DNA from: Geosiphon pyriformis
Lineage: Eukaryota > Glomeromycota > Glomeromycetes > Archaeosporales > Geosiphonaceae
DNA length: 64,000 nt
Direction: 5' to 3'
Assembly (NCBI GenBank): GCA_016748015.1
Contig: JAAOMT010000523.1
Coordinates: forward strand, 661,102-725,101
A program made the position numbers and the translations under genes. Shown one piece after another: positions 11,515-22,560 of this stretch; the first letter of the stretch is position 1, and the number at the start of each line of letters is the position of its first letter. Under the pieces are notes generated by a model, which worked only from the letters and a program-made list of their open reading frames with translations, searched no databases and was not told where the DNA came from.

Positions 11515-11928
11515 ATTAACTGGTACATTTATTCTACTTGTAAATCTGAATCCCTGTATCTCTTTAGCTGTAATCTTTAATTCTTCTCTGTTTTTTACTA
11601 ATACTAATTGAGCTATTTTAACCAGAGGCAGGAATATTGTCTGTGCTATTTTTTTGTTTAGATCTATAATATATGGCTTTTCTTAGTTATTTTGTAGCAT
11701 CACAATAATATTTCTTATGTATCCTGCATCAATTATTCTTTTTTTAATGTTAATTCTCTTTTTGGTTAAGCTACTTCTAGATGCTAACTGAACCATTGTT
11801 GTTGCTGGAATTTCCAGCACTATTTTGAAATCAATACAGGTGTGTGAATGGGGTTTCAATTTGATGGGATCTTTTTTTGGATATTTCAGATCAAACCCTA
11901 CATCAGTATCATGCACATGTTCTGGCAT
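11515..11928 (-). pseudogene. Element B: dUTPase-like domain
   Basis: The open frame 11683-11928 reads the trimeric-dUTPase motifs in order: motif 1 DVGFDL, motif 2 in ASRSSLTKK, motif 3 in IIDAGYIRNI, with IVLEIPATTMVQLASRSSL before motif 2. Motif 5 follows near 11,540 as QGFRFTSR, where active enzymes have a Gly-rich GFGSTGR; the glycines are lost here. Such a domain would hydrolyse dUTP and limit uracil in element cDNA. In retroviruses dUTPases sit elsewhere in Gag-Pol; in this element the order is protease, linker, dUTPase, RT. dUTPase-bearing Metaviridae have been reported in fungi. Confidence 0.85.
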
Positions 11929-11952
11929 AATACCTTCATTATTATCACTGAA

Positions 11953-13457
11953 TTATTTAAGTTCCTGTTCCTTGGTAAGATCAGAGAGTGTGATGTATGT
12001 TTTGGGGTTTGAATTAGAGTTCAAATCACTATTATTTTTATAGCCATATTGGGCAGAGCTGGAAGTGTTGTTTTTGTTGTCATTGTTGTTAGAGTCTAAA
12101 TTGGGATTGAAAATTGATTCCAATTCTAATGTACAGCTGTTGATTGGTTTTTCCTCTTCTGGGATTGTGTAGATCATGTGTGGTGGTGGATTGTAAATAA
12201 GATCACACTTATTACAATATTGAAAGTCACATGGAATTAAGCAGTATTAACATAATCAAATATTCAACTGCTCTAAACACTGCTCTTGCTCTTTTCTAGT
12301 GAGTGCTAATCGCTGGTAATGTTCATGGAATTCTTCCAGATCATCTTCAATGTTACCAAAGATGTTAAAGGTGAGGACGTATTCAGATTTGGGCAGTGAA
12401 AGTGGATTATTCTTAATTTCTAATAACTCATTGGTAGTGGCGTCTTTTACTTTCATACTCACCATTTTCCAGATTTCATGTTCATTGTGAAGATATTTTT
12501 CCAACTATTGCAATGCTTTTTTCTAGATATTGTTAATTGGAGTTTTTTTGCGTACCCAGTTGTTTATTAGGATAGTATACTGGCATGTCTTGTCACACAT
12601 TTCTCCTTACTTAGGAATGTCATTCTACATTCCTTTGTTGGGCAAAATTGTTTTATATGTGAAACAAGATTTGTTATTCTATTTTCCTTGTCTTTTTGGG
12701 TGTCCAAACTGTTTTATGACACATGGGCAACAATAAAACTTTGTTGCTGTGGAGTATTCCTCATCATTACCACAGCATGTACCCATTGACAACAATTTCT
12801 TACCACAATCTATGCATACTAATTTCAGTTAGCAATAGTTAGATAGCAGTGGTAAAAAGTAAGTGTATGGGCTATAAGTGGTGGTTGGTATTAAACCTTT
12901 TTCCTTCTCTTTCCCTTTTTCTTTATTGTTATTTTCTTTCCACTTTTAAGTTGTTATTTTGTCCTGATTATTGTCAGTTATTCAGACTTGGTTGGCATTC
13001 CAAATAGGTTCTTCTTTTTATGTTCTTTTTCTTTTGTCATCCCAAGAGAATATTGGCAGTAGCTTGTTGTGATCTTTGTTAGCCCAAGATACTTAATAGA
13101 CTTCTCAGGTAGGTTTCTTTTTTTTTCCTCAAAGTCAATTAGTGGTGCTAGCAGGTTGTTGGTTTTGAAATGACCACATGTGGCTAGTACTCATGTGTGT
13201 TGGCTATTTTGGCTAAGTTGAAGCTCTTGCATTGTCCAGTCAAGTATTGCATTGGTTTTAGATAACCAGTTATTTTTTACTAATGCCTGATATTGAGTTG
13301 CTTCTATTACTAGAACTTTGATAAAAATGATAATGCCATTGACTTCAAAAGGAAAGTTATCAATTTCACCAATAGAAAATTTGGTTGTTCAATCAGTGGT
13401 AATTATGCAAGCACTAACAGTGTGATTAACTCGGCAACCTAATTGGTCCATGAGTTG
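11953..13457 (-). pseudogene. Element B: Cys-rich linker between protease and dUTPase
   Basis: Pieces at 12256-12504 and 11953-12177 are open; the rest (12505-13457) is broken. It matches the element C stretch 21,850-22,690, where Cys-x2-Cys pairs and the text VRRRTLFDTAYNNAFNKLYYY are legible. The last part before the dUTPase is an acidic Asn/Ser-rich peptide. The paired cysteines suggest metal binding. I do not recognise the domain; it seems to be a lineage-specific part of Pol. Confidence 0.6.
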
Positions 13458-13850
13458 TCATGTAATGATGCTGCCAGCTGATTCACTGTCTAGTATCAGT
13501 TTGATGGCATGACTATCAATCTGCACATTGGTGTACATGGTGGTAATTGGTTTGGTGTTAAGAATGGTTTTACTAAATAATGAAACTGGTGTGGTTTCTT
13601 TGAGTTCAAATGGAAAAATTGTGGCTAGCAATTCATTATTGGTTATAATAGCTGGAGGTATATTGCTGGTAAGTAATTTGTTTTGGTTGAGTTTCTGGTT
13701 GTTGGGTAAGACATTTTCTGGAATAATTAGAAGACTTAAATAGAGTTGGGCATTTGGGTTTTGGGAGTATTCAGTGCCCAAATTCCATTGTTGAGATCCT
13801 GCTGGCTGGGTTGAGAAACTGGGAATTGGTTGATGAACTATTATCAACAA
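13458..13850 (-). pseudogene. Element B: aspartic protease (N-terminal half)
   Basis: A 130-residue open stretch ends in LILDSESAGSIIT. The Asp of the D-S-G catalytic loop is present but Gly has become Glu, explained by one G-to-A change of GGA. The sequence before it (PFELKE...KTILNTKPITTMYTNVQIDSHAIK) matches elements A and C. The C-terminal half is frameshifted into 13,320-13,457. It would have processed Gag-Pol. Confidence 0.8.
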
Positions 13851-15910
13851 TCTTCAGCTTTGTTGTGTCATTTTCAGCTTTTGGGTTCTATTTTGAGATA
13901 GGTTTTGGGGTGGTGTTTAGATTTGTTGAGATTGATAGATTACTTGGAACTGTAACTGATAGATAGGCTGAGACTGCGGTTGATAAATCACTGGTGTTGT
14001 CAGCTGATAAACTGGTGGTTAATAGATTGGCTGCTGCATTATAAGTAGATAATCCAGTTGATATAGTGCTGAGTTGGATTGGTAACTTGAAGTTTGAAAC
14101 TGGTGATTGGGGTTTTGATATTAATTTCCCAATTATTTGTTATCTATTCTTAACCTGTAGTCAATTCTCAAATGTTCTTGTTTACTACAGTAGTAACAAA
14201 CATGCATCTTCTGCTGCCATTGTTAATTGGTCAAGGATGATAGACATAACTGATTCTGGAAATGATTTGCATTCCTTTGGTTATTGCATTATTGTGAAAA
14301 TTGATAAATTGCCTGATTGTTAACTAAGTATTCCTCTAATTTTTGGTTGATAGAATCACTGAATTGTTTCAACTTAGAATCCAATTCAGATAATCTGTTT
14401 ATTACTAGATTTATGGCTTAAGTGTGGTTAGCTTTGAGTTCAGCTGCTTCAAAATCTCTGGCATTCATAATTGCGGCTTGAAGATCTACTGGATGTATTG
14501 GGAGTACATACTGAAGAATACTACTGCGTAAATTTCTAATGAATTGATTTAAAATCTGTGATGCTGTAAAATAATCAGTCTGAATTGCCTGAATTTGGCA
14601 CAAATTTTTATGAAAGTATTTTAAGTAAGTGGTAACTGCTTCATTTTCTCCTTGCTTAATAGTGATAAAGATGTTTGTTAAACAATTAATACTATTATTA
14701 TTACTGAAATATCTCAAGAATGCAACTTTAAATTCCTGAAATGTTTGAAGTTTGGCAACTAAACTTTGATACCATAAATTGGCAGTATTTTGTAAGAAAT
14801 AGGGGATGGCTTGGAGTGCTCTTGTGTTATTTTATCCATTGGCTGTAATGGTCTTTTCAATGTTGTTAAGCCATATTTGGACATCATTTTCTTTGCCAGT
14901 GAATTTGTCAAGTTTTGCTATTGGAGCATAAGTCATTGGATCTAGGTTTGGTTGTTGAAGTTGTTGTTGCGACTGTTGAAGCAGCTATTGTGGTTGTTGA
15001 AGTGGTTGAAGTGGTTGTTGTTGAATTGGTTCAATAATCAGTTCAATTGGTGGTTGATCAATGACAATTACTGGAAGTAAGTTTTGCTGATTAATTGTTT
15101 TGGAATTTGTAATGTTCGGATTTTGAGGAGTTTGAAAGTTCAGAGTTTCAATTTCCAGATTTTCTGTAATCAAATTTTGATAATTAAATTTTTAATCTTC
15201 TTTTTTCTCTTCATCTGATGCTATTATCTCCCAGGGACTTGCAGTTTTGAAATCTGGTTGAGATGGTAGTGATTAGAATTCTGATGGCATTGGCAATCGC
15301 AATTTAAATCCTTCAAAATATTTGCCATATGGTCTTAACAATTCTGCTCTTTTTTGTTTACTTTGGAATAAAAAATGTCTAAAGGTTGATGTTGCATTTG
15401 ATGTAGATGTGTCTGCTGATGAGATATTAATGGCACTTCCAGGGATATAGTAGTAAGATGGGTTGTTTGATAACTCAACTCTGGTTTTCTTCCAAGTGAG
15501 TGGTTGTATCCTTTGGAGTGTTACTGCTGGTGTTTGCAGTTTTTTTTTTCTTTATTGGCATATGTAATTGGGTATTTTTGTTGGATGTGATATTCAATTT
15601 CTTTGTTGATTTCCATAATGATGGATGCAAAATTGTGGTTTGTTAGTAGACTAGTGTTTTAAATTAATTTGTTGTAAAAGATTTTTTTTGCTGACTCAGT
15701 GTTTATTGGTGTTCCTAACAGATAGGCAATTTTCTTGTTAACATAAAAATTAAAGACTGATTCCACTAATATGTAATTGCTGTTTAATTCCAAATGTTGA
15801 CAGTAGTGTTAAAATAAAGATTTTGTGAATCTTAAATGGTTTGCTCCTATTGATTCTGATTCTGCCACTTTTGGATGGGTGTAGTTGGTGCTAGTTCTCT
15901 GTAGAATTAT
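13851..15910 (-). pseudogene. Element B: gag relic with damaged zinc knuckle
   Basis: Capsid-like text is readable at 14418-14717 (FSNNNSINCLTNIFITIKQG and onward), followed by a zinc-knuckle relic near 14,180-14,225 reading CYYCSKQEHLRIDY. The fourth ligand Cys has become Tyr (G-to-A). A Gln-rich stretch at 14,940-15,060 and an N-terminal region near 15,540-15,790 complete the domain. Gag forms the particle and packages RNA. Multiple stops make it non-functional. Confidence 0.75.
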
Positions 15911-15930
15911 ACCTTACAGGGAGCACTAAA
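15911..15930 (-). promoter_or_regulatory. Element B primer-binding site
   Basis: Minus-sense TT-TAGTGCTCCCTGTAAGG adjoins the 5' LTR. Elements C (TGGTGCTTTCTC at 19231) and mini-A (TGGTGCTCTTTG at 4908-4923) have related sequences in the same position, so the ancestral site was probably TGGTGCTC..., complementary to a tRNA 3' end ...GAGCACCA. I did not identify the tRNA. Confidence 0.65.
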
Positions 15931-16750
15931 TGTTACAAGTAATTATTTGGAGTCTTAAATCAAATAGCAAACCTGTAACTTGGTGCTTGGCTGATCTTCT
16001 GGTGTTGATATCTGAAGGTTTTGTTGTAAAGTTCTTTGTATAATGAACAGAGATTTAATTGATGGTTTTATCTATAGTTTTCTAAAACCTCAGTTTTGTC
16101 AAATTTCTTTCTTAGCATGGTGGCCAGTAATCCTTCTGGTAAGCTATCCTCAAATCTATGAGTGTTTTACCCTTGTTTCATAGATTTTTTACCAGTCTTT
16201 ATGATGTCTGTATCTTAGCACTTAATCTTTAATAAATTTAGTAAAACCAAAAAAATAACAAAAAGAAATAAAAGAAAATAAAAAAAGATAAAGAAATGAG
16301 TAAAAGCAATTGCAAATTAGTATCTCATCAATAGCCATAATCAAAAGCTATTGTTCCAATGTGGTTAAGTATCAATTACTATCAACATAAAGTGTTGATA
16401 GTGGAGAGTAGATTGAGATAGTGAATAATTATTTATTGATATTTGTGAATGGAAGGTTGCTTAGATCAGATCTAAACTGGGAGGTCTGTTTTTTCTACTT
16501 TTAATGCTACCACTATATATACATAAATGAGATTTCTCAATTCCTCAATTTTTTACACCAGAAATCCTGCAATTTTTTTTGAAAGAAAGTCTGAAATTAT
16601 GAAATTCTGTAATTCTTTGTACGAGAATTCTGAAATTTCTGGAATCTTGCAATTCCTCTTGAGAGGAATCCTGGAATTCCACATTTACTATGGCTATTTC
16701 TAATTGGCTAATTTATGTGCTAATATACTTCCTATATTTTATGAGTAATA
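15931..16750 (-). repeat. Element B 5' LTR (LTR4)
   Basis: It starts TGTTAC and ends GAGTAATA (ancestral ATAACA damaged), 820 bp, paired with LTR3. Palindromic sub-repeats with GCAATTCCTCTTGAGAGGAA lie at about 16,560-16,680. Immediately right is ATGC, the second copy of the target duplication, then TCA of LINE L1. Confidence 0.92.
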
Positions 16751-16757
16751 ATGCTCA

Positions 16758-17730
16758 TGTTACTGGAGGTTTTTGGTCTCTTCTTAGCTCTTGTATGTTT
16801 GTTGTAATGCTGTTAATTCACGACTATGGGAAGTGTTTAAACCTCTGATAACTGAATTTATCTTTAAATTATTTCCTATAATTTGAACTTGCTGGGCTTA
16901 TAAATGGAATGGCCAATTCCTTGCCAGTTACTTTGTGTAGTTACATTGTAGTAAACATTAACTCTTTCTCAGAAATTGCTCATCTGGAAGCTCACTAAAA
17001 ATGTGTAGTTACTTTGCTGTGAAAGTCAACTCTTCTACAGAAATCTTATCTGTAGGCTACCCTAATGATTATAATAAGAAAATAAAAAAAATAAAATAAA
17101 AAAAATGTAAAAGAAATAGGATTTTATTAAGAAAAACATTTTCTATCCAGGTCTGGAGTTACTAACAGTTTACTTAAATTGGTAGCTAATCAATTTCAAA
17201 ATGTTAGTTGGGTTTTGAGGATTTTCTATGTGTAATAATTAAAGAATTTGGTTTTTTCGAATTATTTGATATTTATTTCTTTTTGTGTATAGGAATAGTT
17301 CTAAGTGATAAATCTAAAGTAAGATACATTTTCTCGAAAAGAGAAGCTCTTCTTTTATACAACTTGTCATAACACTATTCTATAAACTTGAACTTTGCTC
17401 TTTTCTACAATTTTGCTGAACTAAAGATACATTTCGGCGAACTACAAGTTATTTCTGCGAACTATTAAATATTTCGGTGAACTATCAATTATTTTGGCAA
17501 ATTTCTACAAATTTTGGTGAACTCTTGAATGTTACATAGTTCGGGGTATTGCATGATTGATCATTACAATTAGGTTACATTTGTGTTATGTACAAATTGG
17601 GTTATTAATTAAATGATAATTTCAAGTATTTTGCTAAATGTAATAAATGATAATTTGAAATGCTAATTAATGATAAAAATTATAAGAGTAATTTCATGCT
17701 AAGCAATATCTCTAATTTCGTCTGGTAACA
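16758..17730 (-). repeat. Solo C-type LTR, inverted relative to element C
   Basis: It begins TGTTACTGGAGG and ends TCTGGTAACA. It is the reverse complement of the LTRs at 18269 and 27175. It is flanked by a 4-bp duplication CTCA (16754-16757 and 17731-17734), and the uninterrupted LINE copy L2 has a single CTCA here. A 20-bp tandem array is visible at about 17,422-17,522 (five units ending CGAACT, TGAACT or similar). It is the remnant of a gypsy C-family insertion after LTR-LTR recombination. Confidence 0.9.
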
Positions 17731-18268
17731 CTCATTAACCATACAGTAAATGAAATTAACTACTATTAAAACAGTTCTTTTTCTATTCTTAAAAGTAGAT
17801 ATCACTTCTTTCACTCATTTCTTAAAAACAAAATTTTTGCACAAGACTATATAAACACCAACATCTAAAATGCCCAAAAAAAAAGTTTGCAATACTTAGA
17901 ATGATGATGGAGAGTATTCCTCTATTAGAAATTTCCACAAATGAACATAACCAAAGATAATATTAAAATGCATAAAAACATTTTTCAAGTAAGTAAAAGC
18001 ATAATCAGACAACTCAATGTTATCACACATCAAGCACAAAATGCCCAGATAATTTTTGTTATATAGTTTCTTATAAACAGTGACTGGTAATCTTTTGTAG
18101 ATAGTTATCATCATATATATACATAGAGCAGTTGACTTTTTACCAGTAAACCCAAACAATATATGAGAGTTTAGATACTAAACTAAGGCAGTACAACTCC
18201 AATTTACACACTAAATAAATGATCTATCCAAAACATCTATATTAAGACCTGCTTTTTACAAAGCCTAA
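17731..18268 (-). mobile_element. LINE L1, piece 2 (C-terminal zinc-finger region)
   Basis: Minus-strand frame 17896-18159 reads ...YKRLPVTVYKKLYNKNYLGILCLMCDNIELSDYAF, matching L2 at 57714-57989 (LYNKNYLGIQCLMCDNVELSDHVFIC) and L3. The CCHC finger intact in L2 (C-x2-C...H-x4-C) has His and the last Cys changed to Tyr here. It joins piece 1 on the left and piece 3 on the right once the LTR elements are removed. Confidence 0.85.
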
Positions 18269-19228
18269 TGTTACTAGTAGAATTTTAGCTATTAATTAGC
18301 ATAAAGTTACCCTTATAATTTCTATTATTAATTAGTATATATCATTATCATTTTTATTATTACTTATTATTTAATCAAATTATTAAATATTATTATTTAA
18401 TTAATAACCTAATTTGTACCATAAAAATTAAGATAATCAAATTACACAATACTTTAAACCATTTAATATTCAAAAATTCGCCAAAATTAGCAAAAATTGG
18501 CCGAAATAATTAATAGTTTGTGAAAATAACTTATAGTTTGCTAAAATGTATCTTTAGTTTGCTAAAATTAGAGCAAAGAGAAAAATACAAGTTCAAAAAC
18601 TAGTACTACAACAAATTGTATAAAAAAAGAGCTTTTTTTTTCAAAAAAATGTATCTTATTTTTAGATATTTTAATTAAAACAAATCATTTCTTATACATT
18701 CTTACAAAAAGCAAATAAAAATTAAAAATATTTGAAAACCAAATCCTTAATTATTTTACTTGAAATTCACAAAAAACCCAATTAACATTTTGAAATTGAT
18801 TAACTACCAATTCCAATAATTTGTTAGTAACTCCAGGTCTGAATAAAAAACGATTCTCTTGACAACATTTTATTTTTTTTATATTTTTTTATATTTTTTT
18901 TACTTTTTTTATTATAATTATTAGAATAGTTTACAAACAAGATTCTTGTAGAAAAGTTAACTTTCACAACAAAGTAACTACACATTTTTTAGTAAGCTTC
19001 TAGACAAACAATTCCTAGAAAAGAGTTAACATTTACTACAATGTAACTACACAAAACAACTGGCACAGAATTGGTTATTCCACTTATAAGTCCAGCAGTT
19101 CAAATTATAAGAGATAATTTGAAGATAAATTCAGTTATTGGAAATTCAACTACTTCCAGAAAACGTGAATTCACAACAAACAGACATTAACAACATTAAA
19201 GAAAAGAGACCAAAAACCTTCAGTAATA
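18269..19228 (+). repeat. Element C 5' LTR
   Basis: It starts TGTTACTAG and ends CAGTAATA, then TT and the primer-binding site. The degenerate 20-bp tandem array is at about 18,475-18,575 (in this sense AGTTTGCTAAAAT-type units). A long T/A tract lies at 18,870-18,920. It pairs with the LTR at 27175. Confidence 0.92.
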
Positions 19229-19230
19229 TT

Positions 19231-19248
19231 TGGTGCTTTCTCATAGAA
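19231..19248 (+). promoter_or_regulatory. Element C primer-binding site
   Basis: TGGTGCTTTCTCATAGAA follows the 5' LTR after TT. It starts with TGG, complementary to a tRNA CCA end, and shares TGGTGCT with the site of the B-type mini element, suggesting the two element families prime with the same tRNA. Confidence 0.7.
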
Positions 19249-21230
19249 ACAACACAACAACAACAAATTCAAAGTGGTAACTCCAGTAGACACAACAACT
19301 TTAGAATATTATTAGTTAATTTACACCTACTGCAAACAAAGATTCAACATCCAAGACAGAATTGAAATTTTTAAGAAATCACTATACCAATACATTGAAA
19401 ACTGCATCAATAATTATCTCTTTGAAAACTACAACATTTTAGAAATCAGAAGCAATCTCTATAATAATTTATTGCACTATTCACACTTGAGAACTGAAAA
19501 CCTTAACAGTAAAACACTTAACACCTACTTTCAAGAATTCAACTTTAATATTATTCAATATTGTAAAAAAAAATACCTAATACAGTCCAAATACTCTCTT
19601 GACTTTAAATTAGAACCAGAAAATAGCAACAACAAAAAGCAAAAAAAGATACTTTGAATTAGTCATACAATTTACAACACACCAAAAACAACTGCCAAAC
19701 ACTTACAAATACTTGAACAAAGAACCAATGTCAAATTACTACTTTCTATTACATCATTTTCAATTTCACTTGCTCAATCACAAACTCCAAATTCACCACT
19801 TATTCAGTTCTGAAAACTAGAAGATTTTCAATCACCCAAAAGTTTTACTTAACAGCAAAAACCAATATTAACCAGCACTAATCTTCTTGATTACTTAGAA
19901 AAAAATCAAAATAATTATTTAAAAAACTTAGAAAGTAAAGAAACCAAATCAGAACAAAAAAAAACTACAGAAAACAAAAAAAAAATAACAACTACATACA
20001 TTGCAAAAATCACTGAATTTACAAGAAAAAATGTTGATACCAGTCTACAAGAATGGCTTGACAAAGTTCAAAAAGTGCAAATGGATGGACTGCAGCAAAA
20101 ATGCTAAAAGCAATCTCATATTTTCTCTAAAAAACAGCAGAAGAATAGTTTGAAAACTTGGATGCACCTTTTGAAAACTGGCAAGCATTTAAAAATGCTT
20201 TTTTACAACAATTTATTAACAACAACATATTTATTATACTCCAAAACTGATTCCAAAACATCAAACAAAAATCATTTGAATTTGTCATAATTTATTTTGG
20301 AAAATTCAACAAACTCTTTTGACAAATTTAACAATTGGAAACCAATGAATATTATTCCAATGCCCAAATTTTGATTAGTTTATTGCAGGATTAAAAGATA
20401 AATTAATTAAGAAAATTTGCTTCCATGCTTCAAAAAACTTAGCTATAGTCATCTAACATGCAAAAAACTATGAAATAACTATAAAAGAAACAAATCATAC
20501 AAAGTTTGTAAACTTTATAATTAAAAAAACCAGTTTAACAGCTGAAAAAAAAATTGACCAATTCACAAAAAGGATTAAAAATTATTTCACAAATCAACAA
20601 TAACAGCAACAACTACAAAGATATCAGCCACTTCAATAATGCAATCAAAACAACTACCTTTTATTAACCAACAACCAATCACAAAACTGTCACTATTGTA
20701 AAATTCCAGGACATTGGAAACAAGATTGTAGAAAACTACAACAAAACCAACAGAATAGGAGTAATTAACATTACTTTTCACTACAGCAATCTTATTATCA
20801 AACTTTACAACCATCTGCCTATTACTTTCTAAGATCCCAGCAACAAAACAATTACTATCAGCCTGTTCTATAGTAGTAATATTAACAACTTATGCCAAAA
20901 TTACAGTATTAGCAATTACCTTCAGCTTAACAATATCAAGTATCTGCAAAAAAATTAGGACAACAAAACTAATTCATACCACAAAATCAGTTCCAAACCC
21001 AGAACAACCAAACAAATATTAACAATTAATTAGTTTCCCGAAATCTGATTCAACAAAGACATAATCACTATTATATCCAACTAAGTTACTTAACAATACC
21101 TGAAAAACAGAATTTTTAACAAACTGCACTTTCTGAAAATGAAACTACAATACTAAGATAAAACCCTTCCAATAATACAATTTTACCAGCCAGAATTGTC
21201 CAAAATACCAATTTTTCAGACATATTTCTA
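19249..21230 (+). pseudogene. Element C: gag relic with intact zinc knuckle motif
   Basis: Capsid-like text occurs at about 20,040-20,560 with many TAG/TAA stops. The zinc knuckle is complete at 20688-20729: CHYCKIPGHWKQDC (C-x2-C-x4-H-x4-C), preceded by a Gln-rich stretch. Further Gln/Asn-rich sequence leads to the protease. In the family Gag packages element RNA. This copy cannot make it because of stops, although the knuckle itself is preserved. Confidence 0.75.
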
Positions 21231-21260
21231 TTTAAATTTGAAGCAAATAAATCACTATTC

Positions 21261-21740
21261 TTGCTTAGTAATGCAGCAGTCAATAAACAAAAAGCAATTA
21301 CTGTTATGTATACAAAAGCTAAAGTAGAAAACAAACCAATTCAATTAATTCTAGACAGTAAATTACCTGAAAGTATTATCACCTACCAATTAATACAACA
21401 GCTTAATCAAAATGTTAACAGACCAGCCCAAACAGTATTTGTTATAGCAAATGACATAAAGAAAAATTCAGTAAAAAAAATTAACAATTTTTCATTTATT
21501 ATTGATGAAATCACCATATTAATCAAAGTTTTAGTCATGAATGCATCCCAATACCAAGTTCTTGTCAAAAATAATTGGCTTTTCAAGGCCAATGTAAATC
21601 TAGATTGGGAAATCCAAGAACTAAAAATTTTATATCAAAGACAATATACACAAATACCTATTATATGTGGTACTTTTAACAAACAATTAGAAAAAGCTCC
21701 AGTATTTAAATTTGAAAAAAAAAGAAAAACCAGTAATTAA
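21261..21740 (+). pseudogene. Element C: aspartic protease
   Basis: One of the longest intact pieces in the element (about 159 codons). It contains LILDSKLPESIIT, the catalytic loop with Asp kept and Gly replaced by Lys, and later ASQYQVLVKNNWLFKANVNLDWE, the retropepsin C-terminal part in which the usual Gly-Asn-Asp-Trp is Lys-Asn-Asn-Trp. Both losses fit G-to-A changes. Open on both sides without a convincing start, it is a polyprotein fragment rather than a gene. Confidence 0.85.
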
Positions 21741-22560
21741 AACTTTTATGGCTTTTAAATCAACATCCAATTGAACAGAAAAAACAGAACAAAAAATTTT
21801 TGAGAAAACCAGAAGATGAAATGTTGTTCAATACTTTACATCAAAACCACAAAAACAACCACCCTATATTCTACTTAAATATAAAGATTGCAAGAAAAAA
21901 TTTTCATTAATAGAAGCATGTATATCCTCAAAAGAAAAATATAAAACTCATATCTGTTACTATTATAAAGCATATCATAGAAAACAATTTGGATATCTTA
22001 AACAAAATAGAAAATGAAACAACACTTTTTGTTTTACATGTGAAGATATATTACCAGAAAAATACAACTGGATTGATATTGCAATAAAAGAAAGAGTAGG
22101 TGATCAAATCTGCTAATATGCCTTATCAATTTCAGAAAAAGTTAGAAGAAGAACACTCTTTGATACAGCATACAACAATGCTTTCAACAAACTCTACTAC
22201 TACCTTCATAATGCTAAAATAATCTTTGATTTAGTAATAGCTTTAATCAATGGAGCTATACAAGAAGATGTTTACCAAATAAAAGAAGCTGAATACATTG
22301 AATACACTATGAAATTAGCTGGATTCAACTATAAAAATAAAGTAAAAACATATCACCAAATTGCAAGTCACACTTATTCAATCCAAGAAGCTTAAATTCA
22401 ATGATTAAAGCAAATAAACATTCAATTGTGTAAAGAATACATCATGTCTTGTAATAACAAATGATGTCCAAAATGCTATGCTTTTAACATCCTTTTGCTT
22501 AGCAAAAATAACCAAGAGGAAATCAAGTTTGGAGAACATATGTCAAAAAAAAAATTGCAA
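21741..22560 (+). pseudogene. Element C: Cys-rich linker
   Basis: Frames interrupted by stops read paired cysteines (ICYYYKAYHRKQFGY; FCFTCEDILPEKYNW) and VRRRTLFDTAYNNAFNKLYYYLHNAK, matching B at 12256-13300. The tyrosines in ICYYYKA sit where a Cys-x2-Cys pair is expected. Its function is unknown; it is a conserved module between protease and dUTPase in this element lineage. Confidence 0.6.

Larger units (their letters stand above)
6787..16750 (-). mobile_element. Full-length Ty3/gypsy (Metaviridae) element B with dUTPase-like domain
   Basis: A 9.96-kb element with two LTRs (810 and 820 bp), primer-binding site, polypurine tract and a readable 4-bp target duplication ATGC (6783-6786 and 16751-16754). 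Coding order from right to left on the minus strand is gag, protease, Cys-rich linker, dUTPase-like, RT-RNase H, integrase, tail. The integrase-after-RNase H order is that of Ty3/gypsy elements. All reading frames are broken, and the RT and integrase catalytic residues are partly lost. It is inserted in the 3' part of LINE L1. Confidence 0.92.

Noticed and set aside
17422-17522. Regular short repeats considered as a CRISPR array
   Set aside because: Units are directly adjacent 20-mers without unique spacers, inside an LTR in a fungal genome.
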